From JAENVU01 sp038250905 (lineage in GTDB: Bacteria > Actinomycetota > Acidimicrobiia > IMCC26256 > JAENVU01), in contig JBBSBV010000003.1 in the NCBI GenBank assembly GCA_038250905.1, positions 106,837-170,836 of the forward strand: a DNA stretch of 64,000 nucleotides, given 5' to 3'. A model generated the notes under the pieces. That model did not search any database. It was given only the letters and a program-made list of their open reading frames with translations, and had not been told where the DNA came from. This document shows, piece by piece, positions 42,487 through 50,561 of the stretch. The first letter of the stretch is position 1. Every line of letters starts with the position of its first letter. The translations under genes and the position numbers were made by a program.

Positions 42487-43392
42487 ATGCCGCTCCCGTC
42501 GGCGTCCTACGTCGCCTACCGAGTGGGCTCGGCGGTGGCCAACGCGCTCCCGACCGCGGTCGCGACCCCGATTGCCGAGGCGACCGGACGCGCCGTCGCG
42601 ATGGCGCCGCTCCTCGCCGGTCGCCGCCGCATCGTCCGGCGCAACCTGCAACGTGCCACCGACGGCGGACTCGTCGGCCTGGCCCTCGAACGCGCAGTCT
42701 CCGACACCTTCGCGTCGTACGGCCGCTACTGGCTCGAGTTGTTCCGGTTGCCGAGTGACGTGCGCGGTTCGGTGGAGGAACGCGTGACCTCGGTCGGCTT
42801 CCAGCACATCACCGAGGGCCTGGCGCTCGGCAAGGGCGTGATTCTCGCGCTCCCACATCTCGGTGGGTTCGACTTCGCTGCCGCGTGGCTCGCGGGTCGG
42901 GGGGTCGCCCCGACGGTCGTGGTCGAGGCACTCGAACCCCCGGAACTGTTCGAGTGGTTTGCCGACATGCGGCGGGCGATCGGCATGGAGGTCATCCCGC
43001 TCGGTCCCAACGCGGCGAGCGGCGTCCTGCGCGCCCTGAAGGAGAACCGCATCGTGTGTCTCCTGTCGGACCGCGACCTCGTCGGCGACGGCGTCGCGGT
43101 CGAGTTCTTCGACGAGGAGACCACGCTGCCCGCGGGTCCGGCGACGCTCGCGGTCCGGTCGGGCGCAGCATTGATCCCGGCCGCGGTGTACTTCCGTCCC
43201 CATGGCCACCATTTCGTGAAGATCGAACCCCCGCTGGTGATCGAGCGTCGCGGCCGCCTGCGAGAAGACGTCACGCGGGTCACCCAGGACCTGGCGCGCC
43301 GCTTCGAGGAACTCGTGCGTATGGCGCCCGAGCAGTGGCACGTGATGCAGCCGAACTGGCCGAGCGACCGCGGCGAACCCGCTCCCGCCTGA
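42487..43392 (+). CDS. Phosphatidylinositol mannoside acyltransferase (LpxL/HtrB-like)
   Basis: 301 aa. H124-x4-D129 in LPHLGGFDFA is the acyltransferase motif; LKENRIVCLLSDRDL and LPAGPATLAVRSGAALIPA are typical of the LpxL/PatA family. In the mycobacterial order it acylates PIM mannose at the membrane. ATG 42487 lies 2 bp after the pgsA-like stop, favoured over an in-frame ATG at 42409 inside that gene. One-base overlap with pimA. Confidence 0.87.
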   Translation: MPLPSASYVAYRVGSAVANALPTAVATPIAEATGRAVAMAPLLAGRRRIVRRNLQRATDGGLVGLALERAVSDTFASYGRYWLELFRLPSDVRGSVEERVTSVGFQHITEGLALGKGVILALPHLGGFDFAAAWLAGRGVAPTVVVEALEPPELFEWFADMRRAIGMEVIPLGPNAASGVLRALKENRIVCLLSDRDLVGDGVAVEFFDEETTLPAGPATLAVRSGAALIPAAVYFRPHGHHFVKIEPPLVIERRGRLREDVTRVTQDLARRFEELVRMAPEQWHVMQPNWPSDRGEPAPA

Positions 43393-44474
43393 TGCGCGTC
43401 TCGATCCTCTCCCCGTACTCGCTGTCGGTGCCCGGTGGCGTCCAGGGCCAGGTCCTCGGCCTCGCCCGGGCGCTGCGGACCCTGGGGGTCGACGCCCGCG
43501 TCATCGGGCCCACCGACGGACCGCCGCCCGAACCCGGCATCACCACCGTCGGTTCGAGCATCGGCTTCTCCACCAACGGCTCGATCTCACCCATGGCCGA
43601 GGAGCAGTCGATCGCATCCGAGCGAACGCTCGAGGCGCTGCGCGTCTTCGAACCCGACGTGCTGCACCTGCACGAACCGTTGGTCCCGGGCCCCACGAGC
43701 GCGGCGCTCCTCGGCAGCGAGATCCCGAAGGTCGGCACGTTCCACGCGGCGGGGGAGGCCGGGAGCCCGGCGTACAAGGCGTTGCGCAAGCTCGCAGTGG
43801 GCGCCGCCAAGCGCCTCGCCGTGCGCGTGGCGGTGAGTCCCGACGCCCGGGCGATGGCCGAGGAGGCGCTCGGCGGCTCGTACCTCGTGCTGCCCAACGG
43901 TGTCGACGTCGACGCGTTCGCCAAGGTCGAACCCATGGTCGCGGCGAGGCCTGCGGTCCTGTTCGTGGGCCGGCACGAGCCGCGCAAGGGACTCGGCGTC
44001 CTGCTCGATGCCTGGACGGGCCTCGACCGCGACGCGACGCTCTGGGTGGCGTCCGACGGTCCCGAGACCGAGGCCCTGCGCGCCCGTCGCACCCCCAACG
44101 TCGAGTGGCTCGGGCGGATCTCGGAATCGGAGAAGCTCGCGCGCCTCAAGGGCGCCACGGTCTTCTGTGCACCCGCGCTCGGGCAGGAATCCTTCGGGAT
44201 CGTGCTGCTCGAGGGCATGGCGGCGGGCACCGCGGTGCTGGCGTCGGACATCCCGGGCTACCGCAACGTCGCGCGCGACGACCTGAACGCGCTGATGGTG
44301 ACCGCCGACGATCCCCATGCCCTGCGGCTCGGATTGCGCCGCCTGCTCGACGCCGACGACCTGCGGGCCCGCCTCGAGGAGGCGGCATCGGTCCACGTGC
44401 TCGACTTCTCGCTGGCCCGGCTCGCCCAGCGGTATCTGGGCGTCTACGAACAGGCGATCGCGGCCGGTTCCTAG
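43392..44474 (+). CDS. pimA: Phosphatidylinositol alpha-mannosyltransferase PimA (GT4)
   Basis: 360-aa GT-B enzyme that adds the first mannose to phosphatidylinositol at the inner membrane face. N-terminal MRVSILSPYSLSVPGGVQGQ and the glycine loop, C-terminal VLFVGRHEPRKGL and the EX7E region GQESFGIVLLEGMAAG are as in PimA. It shares a base with the acyltransferase stop (TGATG). Gene order makes PimA more likely than other GT4 members. Confidence 0.9.
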   Translation: MRVSILSPYSLSVPGGVQGQVLGLARALRTLGVDARVIGPTDGPPPEPGITTVGSSIGFSTNGSISPMAEEQSIASERTLEALRVFEPDVLHLHEPLVPGPTSAALLGSEIPKVGTFHAAGEAGSPAYKALRKLAVGAAKRLAVRVAVSPDARAMAEEALGGSYLVLPNGVDVDAFAKVEPMVAARPAVLFVGRHEPRKGLGVLLDAWTGLDRDATLWVASDGPETEALRARRTPNVEWLGRISESEKLARLKGATVFCAPALGQESFGIVLLEGMAAGTAVLASDIPGYRNVARDDLNALMVTADDPHALRLGLRRLLDADDLRARLEEAASVHVLDFSLARLAQRYLGVYEQAIAAGS

Positions 44475-44579
44475 GCCCCCTGCCGCCCCGAACCCCCTGG
44501 TCGTCTCAGCCGATGATCCCGACCGGCCACCCGTGCAGCCCTACGATGGATCACGAGATCACTCCCGAGGAGCACATTC

Positions 44580-45131
44580 ATGATCGTCGTCATCATCATT
44601 GCGGTGGTGGTCGTCCTCCTGGTCCTGTTCGCCGTTGCCACGTACAACGGCCTGGTCCGGACCCGCAACCGCATCGACAACGCGTTCTCCCAGATCGCGG
44701 TCCAACTCAAGCGTCGCCACGACCTCATCCCGAACCTGGTGGAGACGGTCAAGGGCTATGCCGCCCACGAGAAGGGTGTCTTCGAGGCCGTGACTGCGGC
44801 CCGGGCGAACGCCATCAACGCCCAGAACGGTCCGCCCCAGGCCCAGGCCGAGAACGCGCTGAGCGGGACCCTGAAGAGCCTGTTCGCGGTGGCCGAGGCC
44901 TACCCCGACCTCAAGGCCAACCAGAACTTCCTCAACCTGCAGGAAGAAATCACGTCGACCGAGGACAAGATCGCGTATTCGCGGCAGTTCTACAACGACT
45001 CGGTGCTGGGCTACAACAACAAGATCCAGGCCTTCCCGGGCAACATCTTCGCCGGCATGTTCCACTTCACGGCGCGCGAGTACTTCGAGGGTGACCCCGG
45101 CGAGCAGGATCCGGTCACCGTCTCCTTCTAG
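44580..45131 (+). CDS. lemA: LemA family protein
   Basis: 183 aa: a single N-terminal membrane segment (residues 2-20) then a helical bundle with NRIDNAFSQIAVQLKRRHDLIPNLVETVKGYA, the LemA hallmark. Function poorly known; commonly next to an HtpX-type protease, as here (21 bp downstream). GAGGAG ribosome site; a TACGAT box about 30 bp upstream may be its -10. Confidence 0.9.
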   Translation: MIVVIIIAVVVVLLVLFAVATYNGLVRTRNRIDNAFSQIAVQLKRRHDLIPNLVETVKGYAAHEKGVFEAVTAARANAINAQNGPPQAQAENALSGTLKSLFAVAEAYPDLKANQNFLNLQEEITSTEDKIAYSRQFYNDSVLGYNNKIQAFPGNIFAGMFHFTAREYFEGDPGEQDPVTVSF

Positions 45132-45152
45132 AACTCCGAAAGCGTCGTCACC

Positions 45153-46082
45153 GTGGGAATGTACGAACAGATCGCGCGGAACAAGCGCCGCACCTTCGTG
45201 ATGCTCGCGGCCTTCGTGCTGCTCATCGCGGGGGTCGCGGTCGCGCTGGGCATCATCTTCAAGGCCGGGGTCGCCATCGTGCCCATCGCGATCCTCATCG
45301 CGATCGCGATGGCGTGGACCTCGTACTTCGCATCCGACAAGATCGCGCTCGCCGCGAGCCGGGCCCGACCGGCCGACGGCCCGGAGTACGCCCGCTACCA
45401 CAACCTCGTCGAGGGTCTGTGCATCGCCGCCGGACTCCCGAAGCCGCGCCTCTACGTGGTGGACGACCCGGCGCCCAATGCGTTCGCCACCGGCCGGAAC
45501 CCCCAGCATGCGGCCCTCGCGGTGACCACGGGACTCCTCGAGGTCATGAACCGGGTCGAACTCGAGGGCGTACTTGCCCACGAGCTGAGTCACGTCCGCA
45601 ACTACGACATCCTCGTGTCGACCATCGCGGTGACGGCGGTCGGCGCGGTGGCACTCATGGCCGACCTCGGCATGCGGTTCATGTGGTTCGGTGGCCGGTC
45701 GAGTCGTCGGGACAACAACGACAGCGGTGGCCTCGGGATCATCCTGGTGGTCCTCGCGTTCGCGCTGCTGATCCTCGCTCCGTTCGCGGCGCAGCTCATG
45801 CAGTTCGCGATGAGCCGGCGCCGCGAATTGCTCGCCGACGTATCGGGCGTGGAGCTCACGCGATACCCGCCGGGGCTGATCTCGGCGTTGAAGAAGCTCC
45901 AGGGTGACCAGGCCGTGGTGCACCACGCGACCCGTGCCACCGCCCAACTCTGGATCGAGAGTCCGCTGGAGCGGGACGAGAAGACCGAGGCCGACGGTTC
46001 GAAGAAGAGCAACTGGCTGAACCGTGCCTTCGATACCCACCCTCCGCTCGCCGAGCGGATCGCCGCACTGGAGGCAATGTGA
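45153..46082 (+). CDS. htpX: M48-family metalloprotease, HtpX-like
   Basis: 309-aa membrane zinc protease for quality control of membrane proteins. HELSH at residues 143-147 binds zinc, with a third ligand in the RRRELLADV region; four hydrophobic segments (two near the N-terminus, two around the active site). An ATG two codons later is an alternative start. GTGA overlap with the lipoprotein gene. Confidence 0.9.
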   Translation: MGMYEQIARNKRRTFVMLAAFVLLIAGVAVALGIIFKAGVAIVPIAILIAIAMAWTSYFASDKIALAASRARPADGPEYARYHNLVEGLCIAAGLPKPRLYVVDDPAPNAFATGRNPQHAALAVTTGLLEVMNRVELEGVLAHELSHVRNYDILVSTIAVTAVGAVALMADLGMRFMWFGGRSSRRDNNDSGGLGIILVVLAFALLILAPFAAQLMQFAMSRRRELLADVSGVELTRYPPGLISALKKLQGDQAVVHHATRATAQLWIESPLERDEKTEADGSKKSNWLNRAFDTHPPLAERIAALEAM

Positions 46083-47113
46083 AACGGTTGGTCGTTCTCG
46101 GTGTCGTCGGCGTGGTTGCGCTCGGCGCCTGTAGTAGCAGCGGCGACTCGAAGGCGAAGGCCAAGCCGCCGGTCGAAAAGACGACCACGACCACGAAGGC
46201 GCCGCCGGTGGCACCGCTCACCGGCCTGCCCGACACCGACGGCAGCGCGCAGACGCGCCCGCTCGTCTCGATCAAGATCGACAACGACAGCTCGCTGGCC
46301 CGACCCCAGACCGGGATCGACCAGGCCGACATCGTGTGGGACGAGGTCGTCGAGGGTCAGGGCACTCGCTTTCTCGCGATGTTCCAATCGACATCGCCCG
46401 ATGTCGTCGGACCGGTGCGTTCGGTGCGACTCACCGACCCGCTGATCGTGTGGCCCTACGGCGGCGTGTTCGCCTACTCCGGTGGCGCGAAGTACGCCGT
46501 CGACGGAATCTCCCAGGCCCCGGTGAAGCGCGTGGACGAGAGCGCGGCGGGCGCCGCGATGTTCCGCGACTCGAGTCGGCAGCCTCCTCACAACCTCTAC
46601 GCGAAGCCCGGGCTGCTCTTCGGTATGGGTGGAGTACCGGTGCCTCCGCCTCCGGCGTTCGACTACGCGCCGGCCAACGCGAAGACGCCGGGTGCGCCCG
46701 TCGTGTCGGTCCACGTCGGATTCGCCGGCGAGTTCGCGGTCACCTACACGTGGGACGCCGCGTCCGGAACGTGGATGCGAGCGACCCGCGCCGGTCCGTT
46801 CGTCACGAAGTCGGGCGCTCAGATCGCGCCGAAGAACGTGGTCGTGTTGCCGGTCGTCTACGGCGGCACCGGCCTCGGCCAGATCGGGGCCGAGGCGCAA
46901 CTCGTCGGCCAGGGTCCGGTGAAGGTCTTCACCAACGGCCACGAGATCGACGGCACCTGGTCGCGGGCCAACAAGGCCGATCGCATCGCGCTCTCGGGGG
47001 TCGACGGCAAGCCGATCCAGCTGACGGCGGGCCAGACGTGGGTGGAGTTGCCCGACGTGAGCTACGCCATCGATGTGGTCGGCGTCACGCCGCCCCCGGC
47101 CAGCACGCCGTAG
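46079..47113 (+). CDS. DUF3048 (YerB-like) lipoprotein
   Basis: 344 aa. Lipoprotein signal with lipobox L15-G-A-C18, then a Lys/Thr/Pro linker and the DUF3048 domain (VSIKIDNDSSLARPQTGIDQ; later SGAQIAPKNVVVLP and a GTWSRANKADRI block). Exported and lipid-anchored, a client of LspA. Function of the family unknown. Translated in overlap with htpX. Confidence 0.87.
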   Translation: MKRLVVLGVVGVVALGACSSSGDSKAKAKPPVEKTTTTTKAPPVAPLTGLPDTDGSAQTRPLVSIKIDNDSSLARPQTGIDQADIVWDEVVEGQGTRFLAMFQSTSPDVVGPVRSVRLTDPLIVWPYGGVFAYSGGAKYAVDGISQAPVKRVDESAAGAAMFRDSSRQPPHNLYAKPGLLFGMGGVPVPPPPAFDYAPANAKTPGAPVVSVHVGFAGEFAVTYTWDAASGTWMRATRAGPFVTKSGAQIAPKNVVVLPVVYGGTGLGQIGAEAQLVGQGPVKVFTNGHEIDGTWSRANKADRIALSGVDGKPIQLTAGQTWVELPDVSYAIDVVGVTPPPASTP

Positions 47114-47157
47114 AACGCGAGCGATCAATCGGCTCCGGAATCCGGTGGGACGGCCGG

Positions 47158-47163
47158 TAGCAT
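47158..47163 (+). promoter_or_regulatory. -10 box for leaderless pdxS
   Basis: TAGCAT, seven bases, then ATG 47171. Confidence 0.5.
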
Positions 47164-47170
47164 CGGGCCC

Positions 47171-48070
47171 ATGAGCGATATTCAGTCCGCGGGTCCCGAG
47201 GTCGGCACGGCACGAGTGAAGCGCGGCCTGGCCGAGATGCTGCGTGGTGGCGTCATCATGGACGTCGTCGACCCGGCCCAGGCCAAGATCGCCGAGGACG
47301 CCGGCGCGACCGCAGTGATGGCGCTCGAGCGGGTCCCCTCCGACATCCGCCGCGACGGCGGCGTCGCCCGCATGTCCGATCCGGTGATGATCGAGAGCAT
47401 CCAGGCCGCGGTCACGATCCCGGTGATGGCCAAGTGCCGCATCGGTCACTTCGCCGAGGCCCAGGTGCTGCAGTCCCTCGGCGTCGACTACATCGACGAG
47501 TCCGAGGTGCTGACCCCGGCGGACGAGGCGTACCACGTCGACAAGTGGTCGTTCACCGTCCCGTTCGTGTGTGGTGCCACCAACCTCGGCGAAGCCCTGC
47601 GCCGGATCGGCGAGGGCGCGTGCATGATCCGGTCGAAGGGCGAGGCCGGCACCGGCAACATCGTCGAGGCCGTCCGTCACCTGCGCTCGATCCTCGGCGA
47701 CATCCGCGCGCTGACGACGGCCACGCCCGAGGAGCTGTTCGGGTGGGCCAAGGAGCTGCGCGCGCCGCTCGACCTCGTGCAGGAAGTGGCTGCACGGGGG
47801 GAGCTGCCGGTGCCGATGTTCTGCGCGGGTGGGATCGCCACGCCGGCCGATGCCGCGCTCGTGATGCAACTCGGGGCCCAGGCCGTGTTCGTCGGCTCCG
47901 GGATCTTCAAGAGCGAGCAGCCCGAGGTGATGGCCAAGGCGATCGTCGAGGCGACCACGCACTACGCCGACGCCGGGATCGTCACCAAGGTGTCCCGCGG
48001 GCTCGGCAAGGCGATGCCCGGTGCCGAGATGGGTGCGCTCGAGGTCACGTTCGCCGACCGCGGCTGGTGA
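47171..48070 (+). CDS. pdxS: Pyridoxal 5'-phosphate synthase, PdxS subunit
   Basis: 299-aa barrel enzyme that builds PLP from ribose 5-phosphate, glyceraldehyde 3-phosphate and ammonia. Very conserved: GGVIMDVVDPAQAKIAEDAG, ALERVPSDIRRDGGVARM, the active-site lysine in MAKCRIGHF and GEAGTGN. Forms a 12+12 complex with PdxT, encoded next with a GTGA overlap. Confidence 0.97.
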   Translation: MSDIQSAGPEVGTARVKRGLAEMLRGGVIMDVVDPAQAKIAEDAGATAVMALERVPSDIRRDGGVARMSDPVMIESIQAAVTIPVMAKCRIGHFAEAQVLQSLGVDYIDESEVLTPADEAYHVDKWSFTVPFVCGATNLGEALRRIGEGACMIRSKGEAGTGNIVEAVRHLRSILGDIRALTTATPEELFGWAKELRAPLDLVQEVAARGELPVPMFCAGGIATPADAALVMQLGAQAVFVGSGIFKSEQPEVMAKAIVEATTHYADAGIVTKVSRGLGKAMPGAEMGALEVTFADRGW

Positions 48071-48639
48071 AAGCCGGCGTTCTCGCCCTGCAGGGCGCGT
48101 TCCGCGAGCACCGCGAGACGCTCGCCGGGCTCGGCGTGTCGGTCTCCGAGGTCCGGACGTCCGACCAGCTGGCCGATGTGGACGCGCTCGTGATCCCGGG
48201 CGGGGAGTCCACGACGATGACCCGGCTGCTGGAGACCTCCGCGTTGCGCGCGCCGCTGCAGGCGGCGATCGCCGACGGGTTGCCGGTACTCGGGACCTGT
48301 GCGGGGCTGATCGTGCTCGCCCACGACGTGCTCGACGGGCGACCGGACCAGGAGCCGCTCGACGCGATCGACGTCACCGCCCGACGCAATGCCTACGGCC
48401 GCCAACGCGATTCCTTTGAGGCCGATCTCGAGATCGCGGGCCTGGATCGACCGCTTTTCCGGGGGGTCTTCATCCGCGCGCCGGCCATCGAACGGGTGGG
48501 TGATGCGGTGGAGGTGCTGGCGGAGCACAATGGGCGTCCGGTACTCGCCCGTGAAGGTCGCGTCTGGGTCACCACATTTCATCCCGAACTGGCGAGAGAC
48601 TCCCGCGTGCACGAGCGGTTCCTCGAGGAGGTTGTCTAG
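48067..48639 (+). CDS. pdxT: Pyridoxal 5'-phosphate synthase glutaminase, PdxT subunit
   Basis: 190-aa class I glutaminase supplying ammonia to PdxS. Nucleophile C78 in LGTCAGLIVLA, IPGGESTT, and the His-x-Glu of the triad in TTFHPEL (about 172-174). GTG at 48067 overlaps the pdxS stop. The TAG stop is immediately followed by the yebC ATG. Confidence 0.95.
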   Translation: MKAGVLALQGAFREHRETLAGLGVSVSEVRTSDQLADVDALVIPGGESTTMTRLLETSALRAPLQAAIADGLPVLGTCAGLIVLAHDVLDGRPDQEPLDAIDVTARRNAYGRQRDSFEADLEIAGLDRPLFRGVFIRAPAIERVGDAVEVLAEHNGRPVLAREGRVWVTTFHPELARDSRVHERFLEEVV

Positions 48640-49392
48640 ATGTCCGGCCATTCCAAGTGGCATTCCATCAAGCACGCGAAGGGCGCGGCCGACGCGGCGC
48701 GCGGCAAGGTCTTCGCCCGGCTCGCCCGCCAGATCGAGGTCGCTGCACGTCAGGGCGGGGGTGACGCGGACGCCAACGCCGGGCTGCGCACCATGATCCA
48801 GAAGGCGCGCGACGCGTCGATGCCGAAGGACAACATCGAGCGCGCCATCAAGCGCGGCATCGGTGAACTCGAGGGCGTCACCTACGAAGAGGTGAATTAC
48901 GAGGGTTACGCGCCGAACGGCGTCGCGGTGTTCGTCCATACGCTCACGGACAACCGCAATCGCACCGGTTCCGAGGTCAAGAACATCTTCAGCCGCAACG
49001 GCGGCTCGCTCGCCGAGCCCGGCGCAGTGTCGTGGCAGTTCGAACGCAAGGGCGTGATCCTCATCGCCAAGTCGGCGACCACCGAGGACGACCTCATGCT
49101 CGTCGTGCTGGATGCCGGTGCCGAAGACGTCGAGGATCATGGCGACACGTGGCAGGTGGTCACGCCGGCCCACGATCTCCCCGCGGTGCGTACCGCGATC
49201 GAGGAGGCGGGGATCGCGTTCGAGAACTCCGACACCACGATGTTGCCGCAGCAAACGGTCCCACTCGAGGACGCCGCGAGCGCCAAGCAGGTACTCCGCG
49301 TCATCGACGCCCTGGAGGAACACGACGACGTGCAGAACGTCTACGCGAACTTCGACATCCCCGCCGACGTGCTCGACGCGGTGATGGCATGA
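48640..49392 (+). CDS. yebC: YebC/PmpR-type translation or transcription factor
   Basis: 250 aa. Begins MSGHSKWHSIKHAKGAADAA and contains the family block NYEGYAPNGVAVFVHTLTDN. YebC proteins bind DNA in some species and rescue ribosomes at proline runs in others. In most actinobacteria it is followed directly by ruvC; here five genes intervene. Its TGA overlaps an ATG that opens a mini-ORF leading to the peroxiredoxin. Confidence 0.95.
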   Translation: MSGHSKWHSIKHAKGAADAARGKVFARLARQIEVAARQGGGDADANAGLRTMIQKARDASMPKDNIERAIKRGIGELEGVTYEEVNYEGYAPNGVAVFVHTLTDNRNRTGSEVKNIFSRNGGSLAEPGAVSWQFERKGVILIAKSATTEDDLMLVVLDAGAEDVEDHGDTWQVVTPAHDLPAVRTAIEEAGIAFENSDTTMLPQQTVPLEDAASAKQVLRVIDALEEHDDVQNVYANFDIPADVLDAVMA

Positions 49393-49445
49393 GTGGAGCG
49401 GGGCCCGTCCGGCCCGCCCCGCAGGGGCAGGAGGACAAAGCGTGA
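49389..49445 (+). other. Bridging mini-ORF (18 aa) between yebC and the peroxiredoxin
   Basis: MSGAGPVRPAPQGQEDKA: starts in ATGA overlap with yebC and ends in GTGA overlap with the peroxiredoxin start. Peptide and RNA both resemble the yggS mini-ORF. Confidence 0.4.
49401..49433 (+). promoter_or_regulatory. Double-hairpin + Shine-Dalgarno leader element (peroxiredoxin copy)
   Basis: Hairpin 1: GGGCC (49401-49405), 5-nt loop, GGCCC (49411-49415). Hairpin 2: GCCCC (49416-49420), GCA, GGGGC (49424-49428). Then AGGAG (49429-49433) and 8 nt to the GTG. Compared with the yggS copy, hairpin 2 has a G-C pair flipped to C-G, keeping the stem. Confidence 0.6.
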
Positions 49446-49906
49446 GTGGCCCGCAGGTCGGCGACGCCGCTCCGGACTTCACGTTGCCGGGCGTCTCGGG
49501 TGACACGCGTCGCGACTATTCGCTCTCCGAGTTCCGGGGCAAGAAGGTCGTGCTCGCGTTCTACCCCGGTGACTTCACCCCTGGTTGAACGATCCAACTG
49601 CGCTCGTACCGCGACGACTTCGCGGAGTTCGAGCAAGCCGGCGCGGTCGTGCTGGGTATCTCACCCCAAGATGTTGATTCCCACGAGAAGTGGATCGCCA
49701 AGGAACAGTTCCCGTTCGCGTTGCTCGCCGATGTCGATCTCACGGTGGCCGAGTCCTTCGGGGTCAAGGGCAACAAGGCGATGCCGGTGAAGCGGTCGGT
49801 GTTCATCGTTGACGAGGACGGTGTCGTCCGTTACCGCTACGAGGGGACCGTCAAGGCCATCTTCAAGAAGCCGAAGGCCCTCGCCAAGGTCCTGGCGGCG
49901 CTCTGA
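49442..49906 (+). CDS. Selenocysteine-containing peroxiredoxin (TGA at codon 49 read as Sec)
   Basis: Thiol-peroxidase-fold protein of 154 residues if the TGA at 49586-49588 is decoded. Before it: AAPDFTLPG, then VLAFYPGDFTPG; after it TIQLRSYRDDF and the frame continues to a normal end (VFIVDEDGVVRYRYEG). The catalytic motif is P42-x3-T46-x2-[Sec49], with the conserved R118. The TGA thus replaces the peroxidatic cysteine. No cysteine exists anywhere in the protein, so there is no resolving Cys; reduction by an external thiol such as mycothiol/mycoredoxin is likely (mshC is present). GTG 49442 has AGGAG eight bases upstream. A SECIS-like hairpin follows the TGA. The selenocysteine machinery itself is not in this window. 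An 85-aa fragment starting at 49649 would lack the active site. Confidence 0.85.
49602..49634 (+). promoter_or_regulatory. Candidate bacterial SECIS element
   Basis: An outer helix GCTCG (49602-49606)/CGAGC (49630-49634), an internal loop, then a perfect 6-bp stem CCGCGA (49609-49614)/TCGCGG (49620-49625) capped by the 5-nt loop CGACT with G at the second position. The apical loop begins 26 nt after the TGA, in the range known for bacterial SECIS elements, and a G among the first loop bases is the expected SelB contact. Confidence 0.7.
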
Positions 49907-49919
49907 CCCGCCGGTGTGC

Positions 49920-49948
49920 GTGGGTTCGTGGCGATTGGTGGGTTCGTG
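49920..49948 (+). repeat. Two 11-bp direct repeats after the peroxiredoxin
   Basis: GTGGGTTCGTG at 49920-49930 and 49938-49948, 18 bp apart. Confidence 0.6.
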
Positions 49949-49968
49949 AGCGTCTGCCTCGGCGCGTG

Positions 49969-49993
49969 GGCTCGGCCGGCCGGCTCCCGAGCC
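49969..49993. terminator. Hairpin after the peroxiredoxin gene
   Basis: GGCTCGG (49969-49975) pairs with CCGAGCC (49987-49993) around an 11-nt loop; GC-rich, no T-tract. Together with the direct repeats it fills most of the 184-bp gap to coxS; nothing else was seen there. Confidence 0.4.
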
Positions 49994-50090
49994 GGAGCTT
50001 GCGGAGGCGAGCCGCGAGGCAGCGAGCCCCACGTGAGGCATGACCATCAGGAGCGCGAGCAAACGAGCCATCAAGTGGCATGATCCCGGC

Positions 50091-50561
50091 ATGCAGATCG
50101 CGATGACGGTGAATGGCGGCGCCGAGGGCCATGACGTCGAGCCCCGGACGCTGCTCGTGCAATACCTGCGCGAGTCGTGTGGGCTCACCGGAACCAAAGT
50201 CGGGTGTGACACGTCGAGTTGTGGCGCGTGCACCGTGCTCGTCGACGGGGAGTCGGTGAAGTCGTGCACCATGCTCGCCGCCCAGGCCGACGGCGCGAGT
50301 GTGACCACGATCGAGGGCCTGGCCGACGGTCCGAACTGGCATGCGGTGCAGCAGGCGTTCCATGAGGAGCACGGCCTCCAGTGCGGGTACTGCACCGCGG
50401 GCATGGTGATGGCGGCCGTCGGATTCCTCGACGAGAACCCGAATCCGACCGATCGCGAGGTACGGCTCGGACTCGAAGGCAACCTCTGTCGCTGCACCGG
50501 CTACGAGAACATCGTGGCCGCAGTCCTGAGCGCCGCCGACACGCTGAAGGCGGCGCGATGA
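50091..50561 (+). CDS. coxS: Carbon-monoxide-dehydrogenase-type [2Fe-2S] small subunit
   Basis: 156 aa with both ferredoxin clusters of molybdenum hydroxylases: C39, C44, C47, C59 (plant-type) and C98, C101, C133, C135 (HGLQCGYCTAG, NLCRCTGYEN). Passes electrons from the molybdenum site to FAD. ATG 50091 fits the family start (MTVNG follows); an ATG at 50040 is in frame. Coupled to coxM by ATGA. Could belong to another xanthine-oxidase-family enzyme. Confidence 0.88.
   Translation: MQIAMTVNGGAEGHDVEPRTLLVQYLRESCGLTGTKVGCDTSSCGACTVLVDGESVKSCTMLAAQADGASVTTIEGLADGPNWHAVQQAFHEEHGLQCGYCTAGMVMAAVGFLDENPNPTDREVRLGLEGNLCRCTGYENIVAAVLSAADTLKAAR

Noticed and set aside
49442..49588. Peroxiredoxin as a pseudogene or sequencing error at the TGA
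   Set aside because: Frame, motifs and codon bias are intact on both sides, the stop falls exactly on the catalytic Cys codon, and a SECIS-like stem follows; decay would not be so precise. A base error (TGC read as TGA) cannot be fully excluded from the sequence alone.
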